From Chloroflexota bacterium (GTDB taxonomy: Bacteria; Chloroflexota; Anaerolineae; Aggregatilineales; J027): a stretch of DNA of 42,023 nucleotides. Both the position numbers and the translations under genes were made by a program. This document shows, piece after piece, positions 35,434 to 42,023 of this stretch; the first letter of the stretch is position 1; every line of letters begins with the position of its first letter. Below the pieces are notes generated by a model, which was given only the letters and a program-made list of their open reading frames with translations, had not been told where the DNA came from and did no database searches. The stretch covers positions 1 to 42,023 of the forward strand of contig RFGP01000031.1 of assembly GCA_003697365.1 (NCBI GenBank). Direction: 5' to 3'.

Positions 35434-35463
35434 AAGCCCATTACCCAAAACGATTGGTGAAGC

Positions 35464-36300
35464 ATGATTCACGACCTAGATGAAACTATTAAGCAAATTT
35501 TGTATACACGCGGCAGGCTCAACCGCGATGATGTTGATATTGTGTTTGATCAGCCAACTGGCGAATGGGCAGCCAGCTTAAATAAACCAACCATTAATCT
35601 ATACCTTTATGATATTCGTGAAAACTTGGAGCGTCGTTACACAGCTCCCTTAGAAGTTGAACGAACGGATCGCAGCGGAAAGCGCATCTTTCCACCACGC
35701 CGTGTTGATATTAATTATCTCATCACGGTCTGGGCAAAAGAACCTGAAGATGAACATCAACTGTTATGGCGAATCCTTGAAACACTGATGCCAATGTCTC
35801 ATATAGAGGTTGATATGGGAGTTGGTGCAGTTCGCGATCAGCCGCTGGATATGCCATTATTAGTAGCCTTGCCCTCTGATGCTGTGCGCAACATGCCCGA
35901 TTTATGGGGTGTGATGGAAAACCAGCTAAAACCAAGCATTAACCTGATGGTGACCATTGCGCTTGATCCAAAGAAAGCCATCGAATCACCACTTGTGCTT
36001 TCAACAAATGTTCGTTTTGGCAAAAAAGCCCCCAACGAAATTGGAAAAATCATCGACTTCGATGATCATGAAATCTACCATATCGGAGGTCGGGTGATGC
36101 AAGGCAATGATCCTGTCGGTGCAGGGGTCGAAGTTCGGCTCGTAAACCGTCCAGAAGCCATTAAAACTGACGGGCAAGGACGCTATGTATTCGCGGCGAT
36201 TTATCCCGGAGATTATGAAGTAGATGTCACAATTGACGATCGTCGCCCTAAACGTCTCAAACTCACCGTTCCATCGGATAATTATGATTTGTTCTTATAA
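35464..36300 (+). CDS. DUF4255 (Pvc16-like) tail cap protein with carboxypeptidase-regulatory-like domain
   Basis: This 278-aa protein has the DUF4255/Pvc16_N domain in residues ~1-185 (MIHDLDETIKQILYTRG, then PTINLYLYDIRENLERRYTA and VDINYLITVWAKEPEDEHQL). The family forms the cap or tail terminator of contractile injection systems (Afp16/Pvc16). The last ~75 residues form a beta-sandwich like the carboxypeptidase-regulatory domain (VRLVNRPEAIKTDGQGRYVF, then PGDYEVDVTIDD). Its place just before sheath and tube genes agrees with the role. Confidence 0.85.
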   Translation: MIHDLDETIKQILYTRGRLNRDDVDIVFDQPTGEWAASLNKPTINLYLYDIRENLERRYTAPLEVERTDRSGKRIFPPRRVDINYLITVWAKEPEDEHQLLWRILETLMPMSHIEVDMGVGAVRDQPLDMPLLVALPSDAVRNMPDLWGVMENQLKPSINLMVTIALDPKKAIESPLVLSTNVRFGKKAPNEIGKIIDFDDHEIYHIGGRVMQGNDPVGAGVEVRLVNRPEAIKTDGQGRYVFAAIYPGDYEVDVTIDDRRPKRLKLTVPSDNYDLFL

Positions 36301-36407
36301 AAGAATAGAAGTATAGTGTAAGGAGTAGACTTAGAGAAAAATAAATAATCTGCTGTTGTTCAATATAAAGCACATTACAAAGCATAACGTTAGGAGTATA
36401 AAACCAC

Positions 36408-37967
36408 ATGGCACCAAACTATCTATCACCGGGTGTTTATGTCGAAGAAGTTGATCGTGGCGCAAAACCCATTGAGGGAGTTGCCACTGCGGTAGCAGCG
36501 TTTGTTGGTTATACCAGCAAAGCTGAAGACCCGCGCACAGGCGAAAGCCTAATTGGTAAGCCAACCCTTGTCACAAACTGGACACAATATACAGCCGCTT
36601 TTGGTGGTTTCATCGAAGGCGCTTATACCCCTGATGCCGTTTATGGCTTTTTTAACAACGGGGGGACACGTGTATACGTTGTTTCAGTTAAGACTTTGGG
36701 TGTCGCAAGCGAAGATGCAAAAGCCATTTCAGCATCTGGTACCTTGTTGAGCGCTGGTGATAAACCTGTAGAAACCCTTGAATTTACCGCAAAAGAGGGT
36801 GGCCCCTTAGGCAACAACATTACCATCACTGCAACACCAGACCCAGTTAAAGATGGTGAGGAACCAACGTTCACCTTAACCATCAGCAACAACGAGACCA
36901 CAGAAAAATTTGCTGGTTTGAGCTTGAAAAAGAGCGGCCCTAACAGCGTTGAAACTGTCGTTAAGTCCCAGTCCAAACTTGTAGATGCCAAAATTGTTGC
37001 CAAAGATACTAAGCTCGTTCCGGCTGGTGAAACACAGCTATCAGGTGGCAAGTTAGAAACTAAGCCTATTGGCTTGGCTGACTATACAGGCGATGCAGCA
37101 AAACGTATCGGATTAGGCGGCATTGAGGCAATCCCAGATGTAACCATGTTAGTTGCCCCTGATTTGATGAGTGCTTACGAATCAGGTGAACTCGACAAAA
37201 AGGGTGTACAAGCTGTTCAACAAGCAATGATTGACTTCAGCGAACGCACTCGTTACGTTTTTAGCATTTTAGATTGCCCACCCAACTTGACCCCTCAAGA
37301 AGTTTATGAGTGGCGCATGGATATGAATTATGACACAACCCGTGCTGCTCTCTACTATCCATGGGTACAAGTAGGAGACCCCTTGCGTCCGGGCAAGACA
37401 AAGTTTGTTCCTCCCAGTGGTCTTATCGCGGGCCTTTATGCTCGTGTTGATGATACACGTGGTGTGCACAAAGCCCCAGCCAATGAAATTGTACGTGGCG
37501 CGCTTGGGCTTGAAATCAACGTCACAAAAGGTGAGCAAGATATGCTAAATCCTGTGGGTATTAACTGCATTCGCAGCTTCCCCGGACGAGGCATTCGTGT
37601 TTGGGGTGCCCGTACACTCACCAGTGATCCTGCATGGCGCTATATTAGTGTACGTCGTCTCTTCAATTACATTGAAGCAAGTATCGAACGCAACACGCAA
37701 TGGGCCGTTTTTGAGCCTAACGATTACATGCTATGGGGTCGTTTAAACCGCGACATTACAGCATTCTTGAAGAATGTATGGCGTAGTGGGGCCTTATTCG
37801 GGCGCACTCCCCAAGAAGCCTTTTATGTCAAAGTTGATGAAGAATTGAACCCACCAGAAGTCCGTGACTTAGGGCAGCTATTCGTTGAAATCGGCATTGC
37901 CCCAGTCAAACCGGCTGAATTCTTGATCATTCGTATTGGTCAATGGTCACCAGAAGGTGGCGCATAA
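36408..37967 (+). CDS. Contractile tail sheath protein
   Basis: This 519-aa protein is the phage-type tail sheath subunit whose contraction drives the inner tube. The N-terminus YLSPGVYVEEVDRGAKPIEG and TAVAAFVGYT are the family hallmark; TPDAVYGFFNNGGTRVYVV follows. The C-terminal sheath core reads CIRSFPGRGIRVWGARTLTS, WRYISVRRLFNYIEASIERN, WAVFEPND and ends FVEIGIAPVKPAEFLIIRIG. Residues ~115-230 form a Lys/Thr-rich beta insertion (TAKEGGPLGNNITITATPDP), probably the variable outer domain. An AGGAG lies 13 bases upstream of the ATG. Confidence 0.95.
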   Translation: MAPNYLSPGVYVEEVDRGAKPIEGVATAVAAFVGYTSKAEDPRTGESLIGKPTLVTNWTQYTAAFGGFIEGAYTPDAVYGFFNNGGTRVYVVSVKTLGVASEDAKAISASGTLLSAGDKPVETLEFTAKEGGPLGNNITITATPDPVKDGEEPTFTLTISNNETTEKFAGLSLKKSGPNSVETVVKSQSKLVDAKIVAKDTKLVPAGETQLSGGKLETKPIGLADYTGDAAKRIGLGGIEAIPDVTMLVAPDLMSAYESGELDKKGVQAVQQAMIDFSERTRYVFSILDCPPNLTPQEVYEWRMDMNYDTTRAALYYPWVQVGDPLRPGKTKFVPPSGLIAGLYARVDDTRGVHKAPANEIVRGALGLEINVTKGEQDMLNPVGINCIRSFPGRGIRVWGARTLTSDPAWRYISVRRLFNYIEASIERNTQWAVFEPNDYMLWGRLNRDITAFLKNVWRSGALFGRTPQEAFYVKVDEELNPPEVRDLGQLFVEIGIAPVKPAEFLIIRIGQWSPEGGA

Positions 37968-38029
37968 GTTCTTTCATTATTTCAAAAAATCGTGTGTATT
38001 ATCAAAGTATCATCAAGGAGTAAAAGAAT

Positions 38030-38491
38030 ATGCCAACTACGAAAGATGCTCTAACTGGTGATCCCGGTGTAGCAGCCTATTTCTCTCTAGAGTTAGAGGG
38101 CAAAGCAACGGGTTTCTTTACAGAGGTCAGTGGTCTTGGTTCAGAGACTGAGGTCGTTGAACACAAGATCATCTCCAACGATGGAAACCAAGAAGTTGTT
38201 CGTAAAGTGCCCGGTCGTCTAAAGTGGCAAGATATTACCCTTAAGCGTGGCATTACGACCAACCTTGACATTTGGGATTGGCGACAAGAGGTCGTGAACG
38301 GCAACGTTGCCAGTGCGCGCATTAACGGTTCGATTGTTATGTACTCTCAAGAGGGTGATCCCATTGCACGTTGGGACTTCGTAAAAGGCTGGCCTTCTAA
38401 AGTGAGCGGCCCAACACCCAAATCAGATAGCAATGAGATTGCAATGGAAGAGCTAACCATCGTTCATGAAGGCATTGAGCGTGTCCTTTAG
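38030..38491 (+). CDS. Tail tube protein 1 (gp19/Afp1-like)
   Basis: This 153-aa protein is the T4 gp19-like tube subunit that stacks in hexamers inside the sheath. Hallmarks are YFSLELEGKATGFFTEVSGL, LKWQDITLKRGITTNLDIWD and the C-terminal WPSKVSGPTPKSDSNEIAME. AAGGAG lies 9 bases before the ATG. It is smaller in sequence than, but clearly related to, the second tube protein at 39571. A strong hairpin follows the gene. Confidence 0.93.
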   Translation: MPTTKDALTGDPGVAAYFSLELEGKATGFFTEVSGLGSETEVVEHKIISNDGNQEVVRKVPGRLKWQDITLKRGITTNLDIWDWRQEVVNGNVASARINGSIVMYSQEGDPIARWDFVKGWPSKVSGPTPKSDSNEIAMEELTIVHEGIERVL

Positions 38492-38515
38492 TTAGCTTTT
38501 GAATTACACGCTACG

Positions 38516-38554
38516 ATTGATAAGTCGGGATTCAACTCATCTCGGCTTATCAAT
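38516..38554 (+). terminator. Strong hairpin after the tube gene
   Basis: ATTGATAAGTCGGGA (38516-38530) pairs with TCTCGGCTTATCAAT (38540-38554), a 15-bp stem with two G-U pairs and a 9-base loop. There is no good T run after it. It probably stabilises or partly terminates the sheath-tube message, which must be in excess over later genes. Confidence 0.55.
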
Positions 38555-38601
38555 CCCATTACGTTTATTAGCCTACGCCAAAATATATTGTTGAGGAAAA
38601 C

Positions 38602-38970
38602 ATGCTGCAAACCGAATTTGATTTTACCTTACCACGTGGCTATATCGATGAATATGGAACAGTACACAAAGAAGGTTCAATGCGCCTTGCTACTGCGCTT
38701 GATGAAATCGAACCTTTGAGAGACCCACGTGTGCGGCAAAATGAAGCCTATCTAACAATTATTATTCTATCTAGGGTTATCACGCGGTTGGGCAGCTTCC
38801 GAGAAGTTACGCCTCAAATAATCGAAAAATTATTTGCTGCAGATTTAGCTTATTTACAAGATTTTTATCAAGAAATTAATGGCAATGGCATGATTAAACT
38901 TGATATTACTTGTCCTAATTGTGGACATCAATTTTCAGAAGAGGTGTCATTGCTGGGGGGGGAATCATAG
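38602..38970 (+). CDS. eCIS tail assembly chaperone-like protein
   Basis: This 122-aa protein resembles the small tail-assembly proteins that follow tube genes in phages and eCIS loci. It begins MLQTEFDFTLPRGYIDEYGT and has a helical middle (QNEAYLTIIILSRVITRLGS). A CPNCGH half zinc-ribbon is near the end. The zero-frame stop is TAG at 38968. It is preceded by a run of eight G (38955-38962) that forms a G-GGG-GGG slippery heptamer in frame. A -1 slip there would yield a 172-aa fusion with the DUF6760-like module. In lambda-like phages the tail chaperone is made in just this way. GAGGA lies 8 bases before the ATG. Confidence 0.75.
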   Translation: MLQTEFDFTLPRGYIDEYGTVHKEGSMRLATALDEIEPLRDPRVRQNEAYLTIIILSRVITRLGSFREVTPQIIEKLFAADLAYLQDFYQEINGNGMIKLDITCPNCGHQFSEEVSLLGGES

Positions 38971-39119
38971 GCTACCCCTTAGACCGCCTGCATGAGGAGG
39001 TAGCCTTCATTGCAATGCATTTGCATTGGTCGCGGGCGGAAATTTTGTCATTAGGGCATCGTGAGCGTGTGCGGTGGGTACACTATATTAATCGTGCAAA
39101 CCGACAACGCTTTATGTAA
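38919..39119 (+). CDS. DUF6760-like small eCIS protein, probably expressed by frameshift or from a rare start
   Basis: The conserved part, IIGYPLDRLHEEVAFIAMHL then WSRAEILSLGHRERVRWVHY, begins at about 38964 and looks like DUF6760, a short family found in eCIS loci. The frame has no ATG, GTG or TTG between a TTG at 38919, deep inside the chaperone gene and with no ribosome binding site, and the conserved segment. Only ATT 38949, ATC 38964 and ATA 38967 are available. The frame is exactly -1 relative to the chaperone gene, entered at the G8 run. Either a programmed frameshift fuses it to the chaperone, or a non-standard start is used behind the G run, which itself could act as a Shine-Dalgarno site. 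Confidence 0.7.
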   Translation: MWTSIFRRGVIAGGGIIGYPLDRLHEEVAFIAMHLHWSRAEILSLGHRERVRWVHYINRANRQRFM

Positions 39120-39130
39120 GGACTATGCAA

Positions 39131-39556
39131 ATGAGTATTGGACAAACAGGCAAACGTGCACAGCAATTCGCCAGCCAACATCAGCGCCGTCATACTATAC
39201 AATATCAATCTGGCGCATCTGAACCTTTCATCCAACGTAGAACACGGACAAGTGCCCCTGCTGATTCGTATCAACATGAGCCCGCACCTGTTGATGCTGT
39301 GATACAACGTGCATCAGAAGATGAGCACGCTGAGCCTGATATAAGCAACAATACTGGTACTAGTGCAATCCTAAATCCTAATCGTGGCGAAAATAACACA
39401 CAACGCATTGGACGTAGTAGTGACAGCGCCAATGTAGGTGGTGAGAAAGAAAAACAACTAAACCCTGAAGTTATTGCTGATAAAGTTTATGAAATTTTGT
39501 TGCGAGAAAATCGTGATTATATTGATCGCAACGGTCAACGCTTAGGTCGATTATAG
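39131..39556 (+). CDS. eCIS-locus protein with [IV]QR motifs, 141 aa
   Basis: The function is not known. An ATG at 39125 exists but only the ATG at 39131 is properly spaced (8 bases) from AAGGA at 39118-39122. The protein is mostly low-complexity and polar. It carries FIQRR, VIQRA and TQRIG motifs like those repeated in the DUF4157 protein and in the long downstream protein. The C-terminal ~35 residues (LNPEVIADKVYEILLRENRD, ending in RNGQRLGRL) are predicted helical and look like a conserved binding segment. It sits between the chaperone/DUF6760 pair and the second tube gene, with 14 bases to the latter. Confidence 0.7.
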   Translation: MSIGQTGKRAQQFASQHQRRHTIQYQSGASEPFIQRRTRTSAPADSYQHEPAPVDAVIQRASEDEHAEPDISNNTGTSAILNPNRGENNTQRIGRSSDSANVGGEKEKQLNPEVIADKVYEILLRENRDYIDRNGQRLGRL

Positions 39557-39570
39557 AAAGAGGTTATACG

Positions 39571-40011
39571 ATGGGCGGATTTATAGATTTTGATCCTGTC
39601 AGTTCCCATCGCTTTGTTCTGACAATTGATAACGATATTGTTGGGGCATTTAGCGAGTGTACACTACCAAATCTTGAGTTTGAGGTAGAAGAACGCAAAG
39701 AAGGCGGTCAGAACGACTATACCCATGTACTGGTCTCTCGCCGTAAAAGTGGGCGCTTAATTCTTAAGCGTGGTGTTGCTAAAGATTCTATCTTGCTCAA
39801 GTGGTACCATGATTTACTTCAAGGCAAAATGACTGATGCCGTCAAAAACGTTTCCGTCGTTATCTATAGCCCAGATGGTAAAGTAACGGGATGGTGGTTT
39901 TTTGCTGATGCTTTCCCAGTGAAGTGGTCTGGCCCGCAAATTAAGTCTGATCAAGCTGCCATTGCCATTGAAACACTAGAGCTCGTTGTACACGAATATA
40001 TCGTCGGCTAA
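39571..40011 (+). CDS. Tail tube protein 2 (Afp5-like tube initiator)
   Basis: This 146-aa phage tail tube-like protein is a paralogue of the 153-aa tube gene. It has HRFVLTIDNDIVGAFSECTL, RRKSGRLILKRGVAKDSILL and the C-terminal FPVKWSGPQIKSDQAAIAIE, matching KWQDITLKRG and PSKVSGPTPKSDSNEI in tube 1. eCIS loci usually have a second tube protein at the baseplate-proximal end (Afp5/Pvc5). A GAGG ribosome binding site precedes it. Confidence 0.88.
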   Translation: MGGFIDFDPVSSHRFVLTIDNDIVGAFSECTLPNLEFEVEERKEGGQNDYTHVLVSRRKSGRLILKRGVAKDSILLKWYHDLLQGKMTDAVKNVSVVIYSPDGKVTGWWFFADAFPVKWSGPQIKSDQAAIAIETLELVVHEYIVG

Positions 40012-40049
40012 AGTGAAGTGCTCAAATTATTTAGTAAGGAGCAACCGAC

Positions 40050-42023
40050 ATGATCATCCGTCGTAAAATGCCTCGCATCATTCAGCGAAAAGCTGTCGGT
40101 ATAAGCGGGCAAAAAGCACTCTCAACAGCTACTAGTTTAGCGCGCCGTATGACTGTTGCGCGCCTACCAGACCCTAGTAGTATATCCTCTGAGACTGCAA
40201 TGGATACTCCCGTTTCACCCACTGCGCCAAGCAGTTTATTTGAGTCTATGGGAGAAATTCCGCGAGGGCATCGGGGGCCTGTTACCGATGTTTCGACATC
40301 CCGCACTATGCCAAAAGATTTACAAGCTATTTTCGATCGTCATGCAACACCTGAAATGCGCGCACAAAGCGGTATGCGCAGCTCCGGCTTTATTAAAGAC
40401 ATCATTCAACGTAATAAACAGGCACTTGAAGAACAGAAAAAAGGTCGATTTACAAGACCGCGCCCAGAGAATGTGCGTTTTGAACCACAAAGCATTCAAA
40501 GAGAAACTGATACTGTAGCGAGTGAAGAGATCGATTTTCCTGAGCAACCAACATTTGAAACAAAACGCACACGTTCTATTTTTGAATATGTCAATGTGTC
40601 TTCTCCCGATAAAGTACAAGCGCAGCGTGAACAAGAACCACCTTCCGCTATTTCTGAAGAAGACCTGCCTGACGCACTACCGGGCAGCTATGATCTCGAT
40701 GACGATCAACCAACAGAATCCTTTGACGTTTCTACCCTGACCGACAGCCCAAAAGCTGAGGCCCCTCAAGCGGCAACGACCATCCAACGTGCCCCTGATG
40801 AGACATCATCGTTTGAGGGGCTGTCTGATAATCTAGCAGATACTATTCAACGCGACGTGGATGACGATATTGAGTCATGGTCAGGGGCTGAGCGGGGAAT
40901 GGAATTTGAGTCATTAGAGTATCCGTCATCACGTCATGATGGCGATGAAGTTGGCATCGATAGCGCTAATGACACTATTACACATCATACACCACAACAA
41001 GCATCGACTTCTTCATCTATACAACGTCGCACAAATGCTGAGCAACAATCAACAGGCAATAGCGAACAACAAGGCATGAGTAGTGATACAAGTACACCTC
41101 CATCATCGGCAAAAATTCAACGCTCAACAGATACATCACAAACTGTTGAATCTAGTGCCGCTACTCCTTCGGTGCAACGCAAACCTTCAAATCCTCAGGA
41201 TATTCAACGCGACGTAGCATCTCAAATTGAGACATGGCATACCGAAGAACAAGCCTTTGCAAGTGAGCCACTTACTTATGCACCATCTGAAGATATTTCA
41301 TCTGAAGGTATTTCGGAAATAAGCAGCGCTGCTAAAAACAGTGATCTACCTGTAAGCCAGTCTCCTGAAACAAAATCACAGGCACACAGCAGTTCTATTC
41401 AACGCCAAGAAGCTGAGGATGTTATCAGTAGCCCATCTAGCCCTTCAGAGAATGTAAGCTCACCTACAACAGGAAATATTCAACGTAGAGCTGATACCTC
41501 ATTACCATCAGAAACAAAATCGGTACAACGAAGCGTATCAGAACCATCTCAAATTCAGCGTGAAATAGAAGATGAGATTGAACATTGGCGCAATGACGAA
41601 ACCGATTTTGAAGGGGAAACATTATTCTATGAGCCTAATCAATCCACAAGCCAGTCTGCAGAAAATATTCAACGTGCAGTAAGCGATCTAGATCAAGAAG
41701 CCCAACAGCATATTACTCCATCTCCAACCGAATCATTTTCGAGTGAGACATTGCCTAGCGCTCAATCTCTACAACGCCATCATCAAGAATCTGCCCCTCA
41801 GCTACCATCGATAGAGCAGGGCAAACCCAAAATACAGCGCCGTTCTACCACTAATGCTGAACACAGTCCCGACATTTCCGATACACCAGTTCAGCGTGCT
41901 TTCGGTCAAGATGCACCCCAATATGTTCAGCGTAGCGTAGATGACGAAATTCAGGAATGGCAATCACATTCATCAAATTTTGCAGCAGAACCCTTAACTT
42001 ATGCCCACGATATGCCATCAACA
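40050..42023 (+). CDS. Very long disordered eCIS protein with [IV]QR motifs (3' end beyond window)
   Basis: An ATG at 40050, 8 bases after AAGGAG, opens a frame that stays free of stops for 658 codons to the window edge. I do not recognise a family. The chain is rich in Ser, Gln, Thr, Glu and Pro and looks largely disordered. QR occurs 19 times, 18 of them as [IVL]QR. Every 117-124 residues a longer block recurs: [IV]QR-x3-x-x-[DEQ]-I-[EQ]-x-W, then F-x-x-E-x-L-x-Y, at residues 266, 385, 502 and 626. Position after the second tube protein suggests a structural, scaffold or cargo role. Its length could also suit a length-determining protein. These roles are inference. Confidence 0.8.
   Translation, partial: MIIRRKMPRIIQRKAVGISGQKALSTATSLARRMTVARLPDPSSISSETAMDTPVSPTAPSSLFESMGEIPRGHRGPVTDVSTSRTMPKDLQAIFDRHATPEMRAQSGMRSSGFIKDIIQRNKQALEEQKKGRFTRPRPENVRFEPQSIQRETDTVASEEIDFPEQPTFETKRTRSIFEYVNVSSPDKVQAQREQEPPSAISEEDLPDALPGSYDLDDDQPTESFDVSTLTDSPKAEAPQAATTIQRAPDETSSFEGLSDNLADTIQRDVDDDIESWSGAERGMEFESLEYPSSRHDGDEVGIDSANDTITHHTPQQASTSSSIQRRTNAEQQSTGNSEQQGMSSDTSTPPSSAKIQRSTDTSQTVESSAATPSVQRKPSNPQDIQRDVASQIETWHTEEQAFASEPLTYAPSEDISSEGISEISSAAKNSDLPVSQSPETKSQAHSSSIQRQEAEDVISSPSSPSENVSSPTTGNIQRRADTSLPSETKSVQRSVSEPSQIQREIEDEIEHWRNDETDFEGETLFYEPNQSTSQSAENIQRAVSDLDQEAQQHITPSPTESFSSETLPSAQSLQRHHQESAPQLPSIEQGKPKIQRRSTTNAEHSPDISDTPVQRAFGQDAPQYVQRSVDDEIQEWQSHSSNFAAEPLTYAHDMPST
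40845..42014 (+). repeat. Long-period imperfect protein-coding repeat
   Basis: Four copies start at 40845, 41202, 41553 and 41925 (spacings 357, 351 and 372 bases). The conserved part is about 29 codons: IQRDVDDDIESW, IQRDVASQIETW, IQREIEDEIEHW and VQRSVDDEIQEW, followed by a Phe, a Glu and a Tyr at fixed distances. The intervening ~90 codons are not conserved except for extra QR motifs. More copies may lie beyond the window. Confidence 0.85.

Noticed and set aside
40156-40740. Two plus-strand frames of 120 and 72 aa in another phase
   Set aside because: They lie wholly inside the long [IV]QR frame that starts at 40050 with a good ribosome binding site; their residues look random and rich in Cys, Lys and Leu.
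32191-42023. Interpretation as a prophage
   Set aside because: Sheath and tube are present, but no integrase, capsid, portal or terminase is seen, and the DUF4157, DUF4255 and ATPase combination points to an eCIS. The right edge is cut, so this is not absolute.

Overview
The window looks like a chromosomal segment of a bacterium most consistent with Chloroflexota (an Anaerolineae-like lineage). This placement is an inference. It rests on the mix of genes: LCP, ComEA with an SLBB domain, SH3b and Ig-like secreted proteins, PDZ- and lamin-tail-decorated sugar permeases, and an extracellular contractile injection system (eCIS) with DUF4157/DUF4255/DUF6760-type components. No rRNA or other decisive marker is present. 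The DNA is AT-leaning and densely coded; no gap between genes exceeds about 300 bases. The longest, 6587-6858 between ftsH and the kinase gene, holds the ftsH leader and nothing else I can name.

Region 1 (1-9725) is housekeeping and stress-type genes. A tRNA-Leu(CAA) with its own promoter and terminator lies on the minus strand. Divergent from it are an ECF sigma factor, a membrane anti-sigma-like protein and a NUDIX hydrolase. Minus-strand genes follow: an SDR oxidoreductase, a methyltransferase, a small unknown protein, FtsH, a PknB-type kinase and an MBL-fold hydrolase. Ribosomal protein L25 is divergent from the MBL gene, with back-to-back sigma70-type promoters.

Region 2 (9726-24203) begins with a secreted SH3b/Ig-like protein on the plus strand. 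A long minus-strand series follows: comEA, a membrane-anchored Ig-like protein, pth, an aldo/keto reductase, mfd, an LCP ligase, a GH13-like protein with altered catalytic motifs, and a GT39-type membrane glycosyltransferase.

Region 3 (24204-32072) is a carbohydrate uptake locus: a PfkB kinase, a solute-binding protein, a MalF-like permease with PDZ-like domains and a MalG-like permease carrying two lamin-tail-like domains. There is no ATPase gene, so the transporter probably borrows a shared MsmX/UgpC-type ATPase. Hairpins lie after the binding-protein gene and at the operon end.

Region 4 (32191 to the window end, all plus strand) is the start of an eCIS locus: AAA+ ATPase, DUF4157 protein, DUF4255 cap protein, sheath, tube, tail-assembly chaperone-like protein, DUF6760-like small protein, a 141-aa [IV]QR protein, a second tube protein, and a very long repeat-bearing [IV]QR protein that runs off the window. 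Baseplate, spike, LysM and tape-measure genes are expected beyond the right edge. The most interesting signals are here: an 8-G slippery run that would fuse the chaperone to the DUF6760 module by -1 frameshifting, a frameshifted last repeat in the DUF4157 gene, and an [IV]QR short motif shared only by three proteins of the locus and repeated about 18 times in the last one.
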